Shown piece by piece: positions 25,369 to 33,946 of a stretch of 64,000 bases of DNA. The notes beneath the pieces were generated by a model. The model was given only the letters and a program-made list of their open reading frames with translations, made no database searches and had not been told where the DNA came from. Location of the stretch: positions 75,515 through 139,514 of the forward strand of contig DKSD01000094.1 in NCBI GenBank assembly GCA_002473165.1, read 5' to 3'. The translations under genes were made by a program, and so were the position numbers. Position 1 is the stretch's first letter. Each line of letters opens with the position of its first letter. The DNA comes from Succinatimonas sp. UBA7265. Its GTDB lineage: Bacteria > Pseudomonadota > Gammaproteobacteria > Enterobacterales > Succinivibrionaceae.

Positions 25369-26367
25369 TTAGTACTCGTGCTTTAAGATCTTGTCAAGGT
25401 ACTCAGGGTGCTCCATCTTCTGACGGACCATGTCATAGATGCCGCCCTTGACAGCCTGCTCTCTCCACTGAGCGCGCTCCTCAGGGGTCAGCTCAATGAC
25501 TTCGCAGCCGGCTTTCTTGAACTTGTCAACGGACAGGGCGTTGAGTTCAGTGGCGCGGGCGCGCTGAGCGGTCTGGTAGGCAGCCACAGCCTCGTCAAAG
25601 GCTTTCTTGATCTCAGGATCGAAGCTGTCGTAGATCTTCTTGTTGATGTAGAGGTTGTGCGGCGAGAACAGGTGGCCGGTCAGGGAAATGTAGTGCTGCA
25701 CCTCATAGAGTTTGTTGGAGTCGATGATGGAGAGCGGGTTTTCCTGAGCGTCGATCGTGCCCTGCTGCAGAGCGGAAATCACCTCGGTGAAAGCCATCGG
25801 GGTAGGGTTGGCGCCCCAGTTCTTCCACATGGCGATCTGGAGGTCAGTCTCCATCACGCGCAGTTTCTGGCCTTTGACATCGGCAGGAACGCGGACCGGG
25901 ACTTTGTTGTTCGTGTAGTGGCGGTAACCGTTCTCGACAGCAGCCAGGAACTTGATGCCTTTCTTCTCAACCTGATCGTTGATGGCGTGGCCGAGAGGAC
26001 CGTCCATGCATTTCCAGGCGTCTTCGATCTTGTCAAAGAGGAACGGAGCGTCCCAGACGTAGAGGTCAGGGATCATGGAAGCTAAGACTGAAGGCTGGGT
26101 CTGAACCATGGCGATGTCGCCCATCATCATGGACTCAGTCACGGTGCGGTCGTCGCCTAACACGTTCTTAGGATAGTGTTTGATCTCAAGGCGGCCGTTG
26201 GATTTCTCAGCAGCGACCTTGACTAACGCCGACTCGGCAGCGTCAATGGAAGGCTGGTTAGTGACGTTTGCAAAGCGCAGAGTCACCTCAGCAGCCTGGG
26301 AAGGGATGCTCATGCCGGCAATCAGAGTAGCCGCAGCGCAGAGACCGAATAATTTAGTAGCTTTCAT
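25369..26367 (-). CDS. dctP: TRAP transporter solute-binding protein DctP (system 1)
   Basis: Periplasmic binding protein, first gene of the minus operon. The start at 26367 (MKATKLFGLCAAATLIAG) begins a Sec signal peptide ending near SQAAE; a 15-residue upstream extension is unlikely. Family landmarks are KNVLGDDRTVTESMMMGD and the ligand-binding arginine region GQKLRVMET, followed by ALQQGTIDAQENPLS. About 332 residues. It resembles sugar-acid (glucuronate/mannonate-like) binding subfamilies, but the ligand is inferred only from neighbours. Confidence 0.9.
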   Translation of the reverse strand: MKATKLFGLCAAATLIAGMSIPSQAAEVTLRFANVTNQPSIDAAESALVKVAAEKSNGRLEIKHYPKNVLGDDRTVTESMMMGDIAMVQTQPSVLASMIPDLYVWDAPFLFDKIEDAWKCMDGPLGHAINDQVEKKGIKFLAAVENGYRHYTNNKVPVRVPADVKGQKLRVMETDLQIAMWKNWGANPTPMAFTEVISALQQGTIDAQENPLSIIDSNKLYEVQHYISLTGHLFSPHNLYINKKIYDSFDPEIKKAFDEAVAAYQTAQRARATELNALSVDKFKKAGCEVIELTPEERAQWREQAVKGGIYDMVRQKMEHPEYLDKILKHEY

Positions 26368-26422
26368 TCCTATATCCGCCTGTGTTGTTGATTTTTTGGG
26401 TGAGGAAATCAATTAAATTTCC

Positions 26423-26430
26423 TGTATACA
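26423..26430. promoter_or_regulatory. GTATAC-core palindrome upstream of dctP
   Basis: TGTATACA, self-complementary, about 55 bases before the dctP start. The same GTATAC core occurs before uxuA (13973). This is the core of UxuR/ExuR-type GntR operators, so the two loci could share a regulator. Confidence 0.35.
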
Positions 26431-26475
26431 TTTTTAGCGAGGCCGGGAAGCTTTTCACTTGCTTTTATCGTTAAA

Positions 26476-26491
26476 TGCGACATAGCTCACT
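26476..26491. promoter_or_regulatory. CRP-like site
   Basis: TGCGA-N6-TCACT within AAATGCGA...TCACTAA matches the consensus TGTGA-N6-TCACA at 8 of 10 core positions. Hexuronate genes are CRP-activated in enterics and this genome encodes adenylate cyclase, so catabolite control is plausible. Confidence 0.4.
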
Positions 26492-26561
26492 AAGTTATCT
26501 GATCTGTGCAAAAAATTATGATCGGCTTCGCAGTTTTTACCGCTTTTGAAAATCATGGTTA

Positions 26562-26582
26562 TTTAATATTCTGAATATTAAA
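26562..26582. promoter_or_regulatory. 9-bp dyad, candidate operator
   Basis: TTTAATATT and AATATTAAA separated by CTG form a perfect odd-spaced dyad in the middle of the divergent region. The sequence differs from the manD operator, so a different regulator, or simply AT-rich chance, must be considered. Confidence 0.3.
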
Positions 26583-26650
26583 CATTTTTTCTTATATCGC
26601 ATTTTTAAACAAAAATAATGTGACGCGTAACACCGATCTAAAATTTTTCT

Positions 26651-26684
26651 TTGACAAATAGGTGTTTATTTCTGATTAAATCTT
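26651..26684 (+). promoter_or_regulatory. Candidate gntR promoter
   Basis: A perfect -35 TTGACA at 26651-26656 is followed by the AT-rich GATTAAAT at 26674-26681, a poor -10 at 17-19 bases. Transcription from here would leave a leader of roughly 190 bases before gntR. Confidence 0.4.
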
Positions 26685-26878
26685 TATTAAGGCTGAACTT
26701 TACCTAGATATATAACCCGATCCATCATGAGTAAAGTTTTTATTATGATTTCAGGTCTGTGCTAAATCAGGCCTGATTCATCAGATCACTTATCCTGACT
26801 TCGCCTTTACCGCCCTGCCCCGCAGGCCTTTCAGGGCGCTGTTTGTTAACATGATCACCGCATCAGAAAGGTCACATC

Positions 26879-27571
26879 ATGCCGTCCATTAAGAAATCCT
26901 CGGTAACAGAACAGGTTGCAGCCTACATCCGCCGCAAGATCGAAAGCGGAGAGTGGAAAAAAGGCGAGTTTATCCCCGCTGAGATCGCGCTGGCCGCAGA
27001 GCTTCAGGTCTCGAGGACCTCGGTGCGCAGCGCCGTCAGCCGCTTTGCCGCCCTCGGGATCCTTCAAAGCCGCCAGGGGCGCGGCAGCATCGTGATCTGC
27101 GATGACGTTGAGGCGCGCATGGGATCGGTTCAAAAGCTTGGCAGCGCCGCTTTGGGCGACATCAAAAAACTGCTGCAGTTTCGCCTGCTCATAGAACCTG
27201 AAGCGGCAAAGCTCTGCGCAGCGCTGCCTGACAGGGAGCGGGGAAAGCTCACGCAAAAACTCGGACGCCTGCTCGCGCGCATGCGCGATTTTGTAAGCGA
27301 TCCTAAAAAATTCACGCAGGCCGATGCGCTCTTTCACCGCGAGATCGCCCAAAGCTGCGGCAACGAGCTGCTCGCGCGCATCCTCGCAGGCACGCTTTCA
27401 AGGTGCGCTGCCACCGTGCTCGATCTCAACACCGCCTTTGGCTGCGGCACCGGGCTTTTCTATCACGAGAAACTCCTCGGCGCCCTGATCTCAGGGGACA
27501 GCGCCGCCGCCATGCAGTGCATGGCTCACCACCTGCAGGATTCCCTCTCCCTTCAGGCTGTATCGGATTAA
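26879..27571 (+). CDS. GntR/FadR-family transcriptional regulator
   Basis: 230-residue regulator with an N-terminal winged helix-turn-helix (VTEQVAAYIRRKIESG ... LQVSRTSVRSAVSRFAALG ... SRQGRGS, residues about 8-68) and a helical C-terminal FCD ligand domain (DALFHREIAQSCGNEL). FCD-type members typically sense small carboxylates such as sugar acids. AAAGG precedes the ATG. Placed between two divergent TRAP operons, it is the likely local regulator, probably binding the dyad at 27687-27708. Confidence 0.88.
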   Translation: MPSIKKSSVTEQVAAYIRRKIESGEWKKGEFIPAEIALAAELQVSRTSVRSAVSRFAALGILQSRQGRGSIVICDDVEARMGSVQKLGSAALGDIKKLLQFRLLIEPEAAKLCAALPDRERGKLTQKLGRLLARMRDFVSDPKKFTQADALFHREIAQSCGNELLARILAGTLSRCAATVLDLNTAFGCGTGLFYHEKLLGALISGDSAAAMQCMAHHLQDSLSLQAVSD

Positions 27572-27686
27572 GCTCTCCGCGGGCAGACAAGAGAACAAAA
27601 ATTATGTGATCTCTGTCCCGTTGCGTTTTTTGTTTCTCACCTAAACTTCACTTAGTTTAAAGAATTCAACAAGTTGTTATTTATTG

Positions 27687-27708
27687 ACTTGTATGACATC
27701 ATACAAGT
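27687..27708. promoter_or_regulatory. Perfect operator dyad upstream of manD
   Basis: ACTTGTATGA, two bases (CA), then TCATACAAGT: a perfect 10+10 bp inverted repeat. Its TTGTATGA half-sites have the T-GT...AC-A layout of FadR-subfamily GntR operators. It lies 22 bases before the manD start and overlaps a TTGACT hexamer (27684-27689), so binding would block the promoter or early elongation. Confidence 0.7.
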
Positions 27709-27730
27709 TGTGCAGGTTGAAGGAGCAGCA

Positions 27731-28978
27731 ATGAGCGTAACCATTCGCGACATAGAAGTCATAAACACCGCACCTGAGGGCATAAACCTCACCGTGGTCA
27801 AGGTGCTTACCTCTGAGGACGGGCTCTACGGGCTTGGAGACGCCACGTTTGCCTACCGCTGGAAAGCTGTAAGCAATTACGTCACCGAATACCTCAAGCC
27901 GCTGCTGGTCGGCCGCGACACCGATTCCATCCAGGAACTCTGGCAGCTCATGCACCAGAACGCCTACTGGCGCGACGGCGGCATCGAGAACATCGCGATC
28001 TCCGGCGTGGACATGGCGCTGTGGGACATCAAGGGCAAGCGCGCCGGCATGCCGGTGTACTCGCTTTTAGGCGGCGCGGTGCGCGGCGGCGTGCCGGTCT
28101 ACCGCCATGTCGACGGCGCCACCGTCGACGAGATCGCCTCGCAGATCGCCTATTACCGCGAAAAAGGCCTGCGCCACCTGCGCGTGCAGTGCGGCGGCTA
28201 CGGCGGCGGCCTGTCCATGCAGGCTCCGGCCTCGGCCCCTGAAGGCGCGCACCCGGGCATTTACCTCGACTCCCGCGACTACATCAGAAAGACCGTGGCG
28301 CTGTTTGAAAAACTCCGCGAGAAGATCGGTTTTGATATAGAACTCGTCCACGACGTGCACGAGCGCATCGCCCCGAGCGAGGCTGTGGAGCTTGCAAGGC
28401 TGCTGGAGCCCTGCCGCCTGTTCTTCTTAGAAGATCCGCTGCCGCTCAATCAGCTTGAATCCTTTGAGAGACTGCGCCAGGCCACGGTCACCCCGCTTGC
28501 CGAAGGCGAGCTCTTCAACCACCAGGCTGACGCCAAGTACCTTATTTCGCACCGTCTCATCGACTTCATCCGCGTGCATGTCCCGCAGCTGGGCGGCATC
28601 ACCCCGTGCCGCAAGCTTGCGACGTTTGCCGAAGAGTTCGGCGTGCGCACTGCCTGGCACGGCCCGGGAGATCTCTCGCCGGTCGGCCACGCGGCCAACA
28701 TCCATCTCGACATGAGTTCAGTGAATTTCGGCGTTCAGGAATGGTCCGGCATCGAGCCCCCCAACTTCGTCATCCAGAAGCTCAGGACGCAAAAAGGCGC
28801 GCTGCTTGAAGTCTTCAAGGGCATGCCGGAGTTCCGCGACGGCTACGTCTATCCGAACGACAAACCCGGCCTGGGCATCGAGATCGATATGAAAGAAGCG
28901 GCCAAATACCCGTGCACCGACGAGATCACCACCTGGACACAGACCCGCGGCCGCGACGGCGCGCTGGTGCTGCCTTGA
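27731..28978 (+). CDS. manD: Mannonate dehydratase-type enolase-superfamily enzyme (ManD/RspA)
   Basis: Enolase-superfamily acid-sugar dehydratase, 415 residues. Metal ligands fall at Asp208 (VHDVHER), Glu234 (FLEDPLP) and Glu260 (AEGELF), matching the ManD spacing; TAWHGPGDLSPVGHAANIHLD is diagnostic of the subgroup. The start at 27731 (MSVTIRDIEV) has AGGAG upstream; the longer frame begins inside the operator. Members include efficient D-mannonate dehydratases, weak mannonate/gluconate enzymes and inactive ones. First gene of the plus TRAP operon, unrelated in fold to UxuA encoded 13 kb away. Confidence 0.88.
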   Translation: MSVTIRDIEVINTAPEGINLTVVKVLTSEDGLYGLGDATFAYRWKAVSNYVTEYLKPLLVGRDTDSIQELWQLMHQNAYWRDGGIENIAISGVDMALWDIKGKRAGMPVYSLLGGAVRGGVPVYRHVDGATVDEIASQIAYYREKGLRHLRVQCGGYGGGLSMQAPASAPEGAHPGIYLDSRDYIRKTVALFEKLREKIGFDIELVHDVHERIAPSEAVELARLLEPCRLFFLEDPLPLNQLESFERLRQATVTPLAEGELFNHQADAKYLISHRLIDFIRVHVPQLGGITPCRKLATFAEEFGVRTAWHGPGDLSPVGHAANIHLDMSSVNFGVQEWSGIEPPNFVIQKLRTQKGALLEVFKGMPEFRDGYVYPNDKPGLGIEIDMKEAAKYPCTDEITTWTQTRGRDGALVLP

Positions 28979-29020
28979 TTTAAACCGTTTTGAACCTTTT
29001 TCAACATCAGGAGTAACTGT

Positions 29021-30010
29021 ATGAACTTCATGTACAAGACCTTAGGACTCAGCGCCGCTGTCTTTGCGGCAGTCACCCTCAGCGCCTGCGGCGACGAAGG
29101 GAACAGCAAGATCGAGCTACGCATTGCCCAGGCCTCGGCCGCCGACGGCGCCATCGGCCAGAGCCTTGACAAGTTTGCCAAGGACGTCGAGCAGGCCTCA
29201 AAGGGCAGGATCGTCGTGCACACTTTCCACAACGGCCAGCTGGGCTCAGAGCGTGAAAACGTCGAGAGCGTGCAGTCAGGCGATCTCGACATGGCAGTGG
29301 TCAACCAGTCGGTGCTCGTGAACTTCGAGCCTTCGATCGCGGTCTTCGATCTGCCTTACACCATCACCTCGACTGAACACGCCGACAAGGTGTTCTTAGG
29401 CGACATCGGAAAATCCTACCTCGACAAACTCTCCAAAGTCGGCCTGCACGGCCTCGCCATCTGGGAGTCAGGCTTCCGCAATCTCACGAATTCCAAGCGC
29501 GACGTTAACAGCGTTGACGATGTCGCGGGGCTGAGGATCCGCGTGATGGAGAACAAGATCCATCAGGAACTGTGGGCGGCCCTGGGCGCCGATCCGGTCC
29601 CGATGTCCTGGTCTGACGCCTATACCGGCATGCAGCAGGGTGCCATCGACGGCCAGGAGAACCCCGCCACCGTTATCGACAAGAACAACGTCGTCGAGGT
29701 CAACAAGCACATGGCCATGACCGAGCACTGCTACTCCACCGTGTTCATCCTCTTCTCCCCGAAAGTCTGGGATTCCTTAAAGCCTGAAGATCAGAAGATC
29801 ATCAACGACGTGATGGCCAAGGCCAATCTCGATGAGCGCAAGCTCTCCAGGGAGATGGACAAGCAGGCCATCAAAAACCTCGAGTCCAAAGGCATGAAGG
29901 TCACCTATCCTGACAAGAAACCTTTCATCGAGAAATCCGCCGCTGTCCGTGACAAGTACTCAGCCGAGTACAAGGATGTCGCTGCCAAGATCGCGGCGCT
30001 GGCTAACTAA
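29021..30010 (+). CDS. dctP: TRAP solute-binding lipoprotein DctP (system 2)
   Basis: 329-residue binding protein. Unlike the system 1 protein it has a lipoprotein signal: a hydrophobic N-terminus ending in the lipobox LSAC at about residue 23, so it should be lipid-anchored. Ligand-site region GLRIRVMENKIHQELWAALGA is followed by MQQGAIDGQENPATV. GGAG precedes the ATG by seven bases. It follows manD by 42 bases, so it probably takes up the ManD substrate or a precursor. Confidence 0.9.
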   Translation: MNFMYKTLGLSAAVFAAVTLSACGDEGNSKIELRIAQASAADGAIGQSLDKFAKDVEQASKGRIVVHTFHNGQLGSERENVESVQSGDLDMAVVNQSVLVNFEPSIAVFDLPYTITSTEHADKVFLGDIGKSYLDKLSKVGLHGLAIWESGFRNLTNSKRDVNSVDDVAGLRIRVMENKIHQELWAALGADPVPMSWSDAYTGMQQGAIDGQENPATVIDKNNVVEVNKHMAMTEHCYSTVFILFSPKVWDSLKPEDQKIINDVMAKANLDERKLSREMDKQAIKNLESKGMKVTYPDKKPFIEKSAAVRDKYSAEYKDVAAKIAALAN

Positions 30011-30034
30011 CCTCACGCACACAAGGGGCTGGAA

Positions 30035-30529
30035 ATGGAAACTTTCCGCGGATTCTTTACAAGACTGCAGCTGTGGTCGCGCCGCCTGATCGGCGTGTGC
30101 ATGATGGTCATGATGACCGTGATCTTCGTGCAGACTGCGACCCGCTACCTGGTGTTTTACTCGATCCCCTGGTCAGAGGAGCTCTCGCGCTACCTTTACG
30201 TGGCTCTGACGCTCATCGGCCTCAACCTTGCCATAACCTCCAAGCAGCTGGTGAGGATCGACATCATCGATGCCCACCTGGGGCCTTCTGCGGAAAAGTG
30301 GCTGAACGCTTTCCGCAACGGTGCGGCGCTGGTGATCACCGCGGTGTTTTTCTACAGCTCCTTTGGCATGATCTCAGGCTCTGCTTATCAGACCTCGCCT
30401 GCCATGGGCATATCCATGCAGATCATGTATTCAGTGCTGGGAGCGGGCTTCCTGCTGTCGGCTGTGGCCCAGCTCTTTGAGTTCATAGACGCCCTCAAGG
30501 CACCCGCCAAGAAACCGGAGGATAAATAA
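30035..30529 (+). CDS. dctQ: TRAP transporter small permease DctQ (system 2)
   Basis: Four-helix small subunit, 164 residues, with the signature IPWSEELSRYLYVALTLIGLN. It is 24 bases from dctP and two bases before dctM, an order and spacing typical for DctPQM operons. The C-terminal tail is short and lysine-rich. Confidence 0.92.
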   Translation: METFRGFFTRLQLWSRRLIGVCMMVMMTVIFVQTATRYLVFYSIPWSEELSRYLYVALTLIGLNLAITSKQLVRIDIIDAHLGPSAEKWLNAFRNGAALVITAVFFYSSFGMISGSAYQTSPAMGISMQIMYSVLGAGFLLSAVAQLFEFIDALKAPAKKPEDK

Positions 30530-30531
30530 TC

Positions 30532-31815
30532 ATGGCTATCTCAGCAGTGCTTATGCTGATCACCCTCGCGGTGACCATGGTGATCGGCATGCCGATCACC
30601 TGGGCCCTGGGCGGCTCCATCGTGGTGGCAATCACCACAGATCCGCACCTCTCACTGTCGCTCATCACCCAGAAAATGTTTGCCGGCTGCAACAACTTCG
30701 CCATGCTCGCCCTGCCCGCGTTCTTCCTCGCAGGCGACATCATGGCCAAGGGCGGCCTGTCCAAGCGCCTCGTGAACTTCGCCGACACCCTCGTTGGCTG
30801 GATCTCAGGCGGCATCTCGCTGGTGTCCATCGTGGCCTGCACCTTCTTCGCGGCGATCTCCGGATCCTCGGTCGCGACCACTGCGGCCATCGGCGGCCTG
30901 ATGTACCCGGAGATGGTAAAACGCGGCTATCCCAAGGACTACTCGGCGGCCGTGCAGGCCATCGGCGGCACCCTGGGCATCGTGATCCCGCCTTCGACCG
31001 TGTTCGTCATTTACGGCAACATCACGAACACCTCGGTGGCCAAGCTGCTGATGGCGGGCGTGATCCCGGGCATTATCTGCGGCATCGCGCTGTGTGTCTG
31101 GGCCTATATCAAAGCCAAGAAAGAACACTTTCCGGTGGGCAGCGGCTTCTCGTTCCTGCGTTTCTTAAAATCCTTCAGGAGCGCGGTGTGGGCGCTGCTG
31201 ATGCCGGTCGTGATCTTAGGCGGTATCTACTCAGGCATCTTTACCCCTACCGAGTCGGCTGTGGTGGCGGTGTTCTACGGCTTCTTCGTCTGCATCTGCA
31301 TCTACCGTGAACTGACAGGCAAAGGCTACTGGGAGATCATTCAGGCCTCATCGGTCACCACCGCTAACATCATGTTCCTGGTCGTCACCGCCCAGATCTT
31401 CGGCTACCTGCTCACCTACTACCGCGTGCCGGTGTACGTGACTGACGCCTTCATGGCGGTCGCCAGCAGCCCTGAGGTCTTCATGCTTCTCATCGTGGTG
31501 CTGCTCACCATCTGCGGCATGTTCCTCGAGGTGGGCGCCACCAACCTGATCTTAGGCCCGATCCTCGCTCCGATCGCCTTAAAGTTCGGCGTGGATCCGG
31601 TTCACTTCGGTCTGGTGTTCGTGTTCCTGCTGGCCATGGGCCAGGCGACCCCGCCTTTTGGCACCACGCTGTTCGTGTCCTGCGGCGTTTCGGGCCAGCC
31701 GGTCTCGAAGGTTTCACGCCAGGTGATCCCCTTCGTCATCGTCGAGGTGATCTGCGCGCTGCTGTTCTGCTTTGTGCCTTCGCTTTCGACCGCCTTAGGC
31801 AATCTGATGAGCTGA
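30532..31815 (+). CDS. dctM: TRAP transporter large permease DctM (system 2)
   Basis: 427 residues and about 12 membrane segments; motifs GIVIPPSTVFVIYG and MGQATPPFGTTLFVSCG are the paired helical-hairpin signatures of the family. Sequence similarity to system 1 DctM is clear but moderate, so the two transporters are not a recent duplication. Forms the second complete transporter of the island. Confidence 0.93.
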   Translation: MAISAVLMLITLAVTMVIGMPITWALGGSIVVAITTDPHLSLSLITQKMFAGCNNFAMLALPAFFLAGDIMAKGGLSKRLVNFADTLVGWISGGISLVSIVACTFFAAISGSSVATTAAIGGLMYPEMVKRGYPKDYSAAVQAIGGTLGIVIPPSTVFVIYGNITNTSVAKLLMAGVIPGIICGIALCVWAYIKAKKEHFPVGSGFSFLRFLKSFRSAVWALLMPVVILGGIYSGIFTPTESAVVAVFYGFFVCICIYRELTGKGYWEIIQASSVTTANIMFLVVTAQIFGYLLTYYRVPVYVTDAFMAVASSPEVFMLLIVVLLTICGMFLEVGATNLILGPILAPIALKFGVDPVHFGLVFVFLLAMGQATPPFGTTLFVSCGVSGQPVSKVSRQVIPFVIVEVICALLFCFVPSLSTALGNLMS

Positions 31816-31854
31816 CAGCGGATTTATAACTGATTTTGTTTTGGAGATATAAAA

Positions 31855-32622
31855 ATGGTTAACGAGTTATTTGACATCACCGGCCGCAAGGCCATCGTCA
31901 CCGGCGGCACCCGCGGCTTAGGCTACGGCATGGCCGAGGGCCTCATGGAATCAGGCGCCGAAGTCTGCATCGTCGGCACCTCTGACAAAGTCATGGAAGT
32001 CGCCAAAGGTTTTTGCGATCGCGGCTTCAAGTGCCACGGCGTCAAAGCCGATTTAGGCGATCGCAAGCAGGTGTTCTCCTGCTTTGACGAGTGCATGAAG
32101 GCCCTGGGCAACGATCTCGACATCCTCGTGGTCGCCCACGGCATCCAGCGCCGCCACAGCGCCGAGGTCTTCCCGGAGAACGAGTGGGACGAGGTCATCA
32201 ATGTCAACCTGCACTCCGTGTTCTTCTTAGACCAGCTCGCCGGCCGCGTCATGCTCAAGAAAGGCTACGGCAAGATCATCAACATCGCTTCCATGGTCTC
32301 CTGGTTCGGCGGCCAGACCGTCCCGGCCTACACCGCGGCCAAAGGCGGCGTGACCCAGCTGACCAAAGAGCTCTCCAACGACTGGATCTCCCGCGGCGTC
32401 AACGTCAACGCCATCGCCCCGGGCTACATGGCAACCGAGATGAACTCAGCGCTTTTGGACAAGTCCAATCCGCGTTACCAGCAGATCACCGACCGCATCC
32501 CGGCCCACCGCTGGGGCAACGGCGATGACATGAAGGGCACCTGCATCTTCCTGGCATCCCACGCCTCTGATTACTTGGGCGGCGCCATCATCCCGGTCGA
32601 CGGCGGCTATCTCGTCAAGTAA
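31855..32622 (+). CDS. Short-chain dehydrogenase, KduD/gluconate 5-dehydrogenase-like
   Basis: 255-residue classical SDR. NAD(P) motif TGGTRGLGYGMA; the usual NNAG is VAHG; catalytic Ser in IASMVSW and YTAAKGG (Tyr-x3-Lys); C-terminus GGAIIPVDGGYLV. It is most like KduD (2-deoxy-D-gluconate 3-dehydrogenase) and gluconate 5-dehydrogenases. Preceded by GGAGATATAAAA. As the last gene of the manD-TRAP operon it may oxidise the incoming hexonate or reduce a keto-acid intermediate. Confidence 0.82.
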   Translation: MVNELFDITGRKAIVTGGTRGLGYGMAEGLMESGAEVCIVGTSDKVMEVAKGFCDRGFKCHGVKADLGDRKQVFSCFDECMKALGNDLDILVVAHGIQRRHSAEVFPENEWDEVINVNLHSVFFLDQLAGRVMLKKGYGKIINIASMVSWFGGQTVPAYTAAKGGVTQLTKELSNDWISRGVNVNAIAPGYMATEMNSALLDKSNPRYQQITDRIPAHRWGNGDDMKGTCIFLASHASDYLGGAIIPVDGGYLVK

Positions 32623-32637
32623 TTTCCAAAAAAGCTC

Positions 32638-32670
32638 AAAGGGGCGGCCCCGCGGGGCCGCCCCTTTTGT
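32638..32670. terminator. Bidirectional terminator between SDR gene and rho
   Basis: Long GC inverted repeat centred near 32652 (AAGGGGCGGCC / GGCCGCCCCTT) followed by TTTGTTTT on the plus strand and AGCTTTTTT on the minus strand. Confidence 0.9.
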
Positions 32671-32686
32671 TTTGCCTGATTTTTTG

Positions 32687-33946
32687 TCAGACGCGCTTCA
32701 TCGCATCGAAGAACTCGGCGTTCGTCTTCGTCATGGAGAGTTTGTCGATCAGGAACTCCATGGCCTCGATCTCGCCCATCGGGTGCAGGAACTTGCGCAG
32801 GATCCACATCTTTTGCAGCTCGTCCGGCGTCGTGAGCAGTTCCTCGCGGCGGGTGCCCGAGCGGGTGACGTCTATGGCCGGGTACACGCGCTTCTCGGCG
32901 ATCTTGCGCGACAGCTGCAGCTCCATGTTGCCGGTGCCCTTAAACTCCTCGTAGATGACTTCATCCATCTTGGAACCGGTATCGATGAGGGCGGTGGCGA
33001 TGATGGTCAGCGAGCCGCCTTCCTCGACGTTGCGGGCCGCGCCGAACAGGCGCTTGGGGCGCTGCAGCGCGTTGGCGTCGACACCGCCGGTGAGCACCTT
33101 GCCTGACGAAGGGATCACGGTGTTGTAAGCGCGGGCCAGACGAGTGATGGAATCCATGAGGATCACGACATCGCGCTTGTGCTCGACGAGGCGCTTGGCC
33201 TTCTCGACGACCATCTCGGCAACCTGCACATGGCGCGAGGCCGGCTCGTCAAATGTAGAGGCCACGACCTCGCCTTTGACCATGCGCTTCATCTCCGTAA
33301 CCTCTTCAGGGCGCTCGTCTATGAGCAGCACGATGAGGATGCACTCAGGGTAGAGCGTGGAAATGGAATGGGCCACATTCTGCAGCAGCATGGTCTTGCC
33401 GGCTTTGGGCGGGGCGACGATCAGGCCGCGCTGGCCTTTGCCTATGGGGGCCACGAGATCGATGACGCGGGCGGTCAGATCCTCCTTGGAGCCGTTGCCC
33501 AGTTCAAGGCGCAGCCTGGAGCTGGCAAACAGCGGCGTGAGGTTTTCAAAAAGGATCTTGTTGCGCGAATTCTCAGGCTTGTCGAAGTTGACGCTGTCGA
33601 CCTTGAGCAGCGCGAAATAACGCTCGCCTTCTTTAGGCGGGCGGATCTTGCCGGAAATGGAATCGCCGGTGCGCAGATTGAAACGGCGAACCTGGCTGGG
33701 GGAGACGTAAATGTCGTCAGGGCCGGCGAGGTAGGAGGAATCGGCGCTGCGCAGGAAGCCGAAGCCGTCAGGCAGGATCTCGATGACGCCGTCGCCGTAG
33801 ATATCCTCGCCGTTGCGGGCGCATGACTTCAAGATCTGGAAAATGATCTCCTTTTTGCTCATGCGGGCGGTGTTTTCTATGCCGTTCTTTTCACACATTT
33901 CCACCAGGTCGGCGACCGGGGTGTTCTTAAGTTCGTTTAGGTTCAT
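32687..33946 (-). CDS. rho: Transcription termination factor Rho
   Basis: Hexameric RNA-dependent ATPase; 419 residues, identical in length to E. coli. N-terminal RNA-binding domain (DGFGFLRSADSSYLAGPDDIYVSPSQVRRF), P-loop APPKAGKTMLLQ, Walker B VVILMDSITRLARAYN, and the C-terminal Q/R-loop region GGVDANALQRPKRLFGAARN. It is monocistronic with a long leader. Confidence 0.99.
   Translation of the reverse strand: MNLNELKNTPVADLVEMCEKNGIENTARMSKKEIIFQILKSCARNGEDIYGDGVIEILPDGFGFLRSADSSYLAGPDDIYVSPSQVRRFNLRTGDSISGKIRPPKEGERYFALLKVDSVNFDKPENSRNKILFENLTPLFASSRLRLELGNGSKEDLTARVIDLVAPIGKGQRGLIVAPPKAGKTMLLQNVAHSISTLYPECILIVLLIDERPEEVTEMKRMVKGEVVASTFDEPASRHVQVAEMVVEKAKRLVEHKRDVVILMDSITRLARAYNTVIPSSGKVLTGGVDANALQRPKRLFGAARNVEEGGSLTIIATALIDTGSKMDEVIYEEFKGTGNMELQLSRKIAEKRVYPAIDVTRSGTRREELLTTPDELQKMWILRKFLHPMGEIEAMEFLIDKLSMTKTNAEFFDAMKRV

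Larger units (their letters stand above)
26368..26878. promoter_or_regulatory. Divergent control region dctP / gntR
   Basis: 511 bases, distinctly AT-rich compared with surrounding genes and without a credible ORF. It holds several candidate sites, itemised separately: a TGTATACA palindrome (26423-26430), a CRP-like site (26476-26491), a 9-bp dyad (26562-26582) and a promoter with a perfect -35 (26651-26656). The length and number of sites suggest combined local and global control of both operons. Confidence 0.6.

Noticed and set aside
32672..33826. Long plus-strand ORFs opposite rho (144 and 215 codons)
   Set aside because: Antisense shadow frames of the highly conserved rho gene, a known effect of high-GC codon bias.
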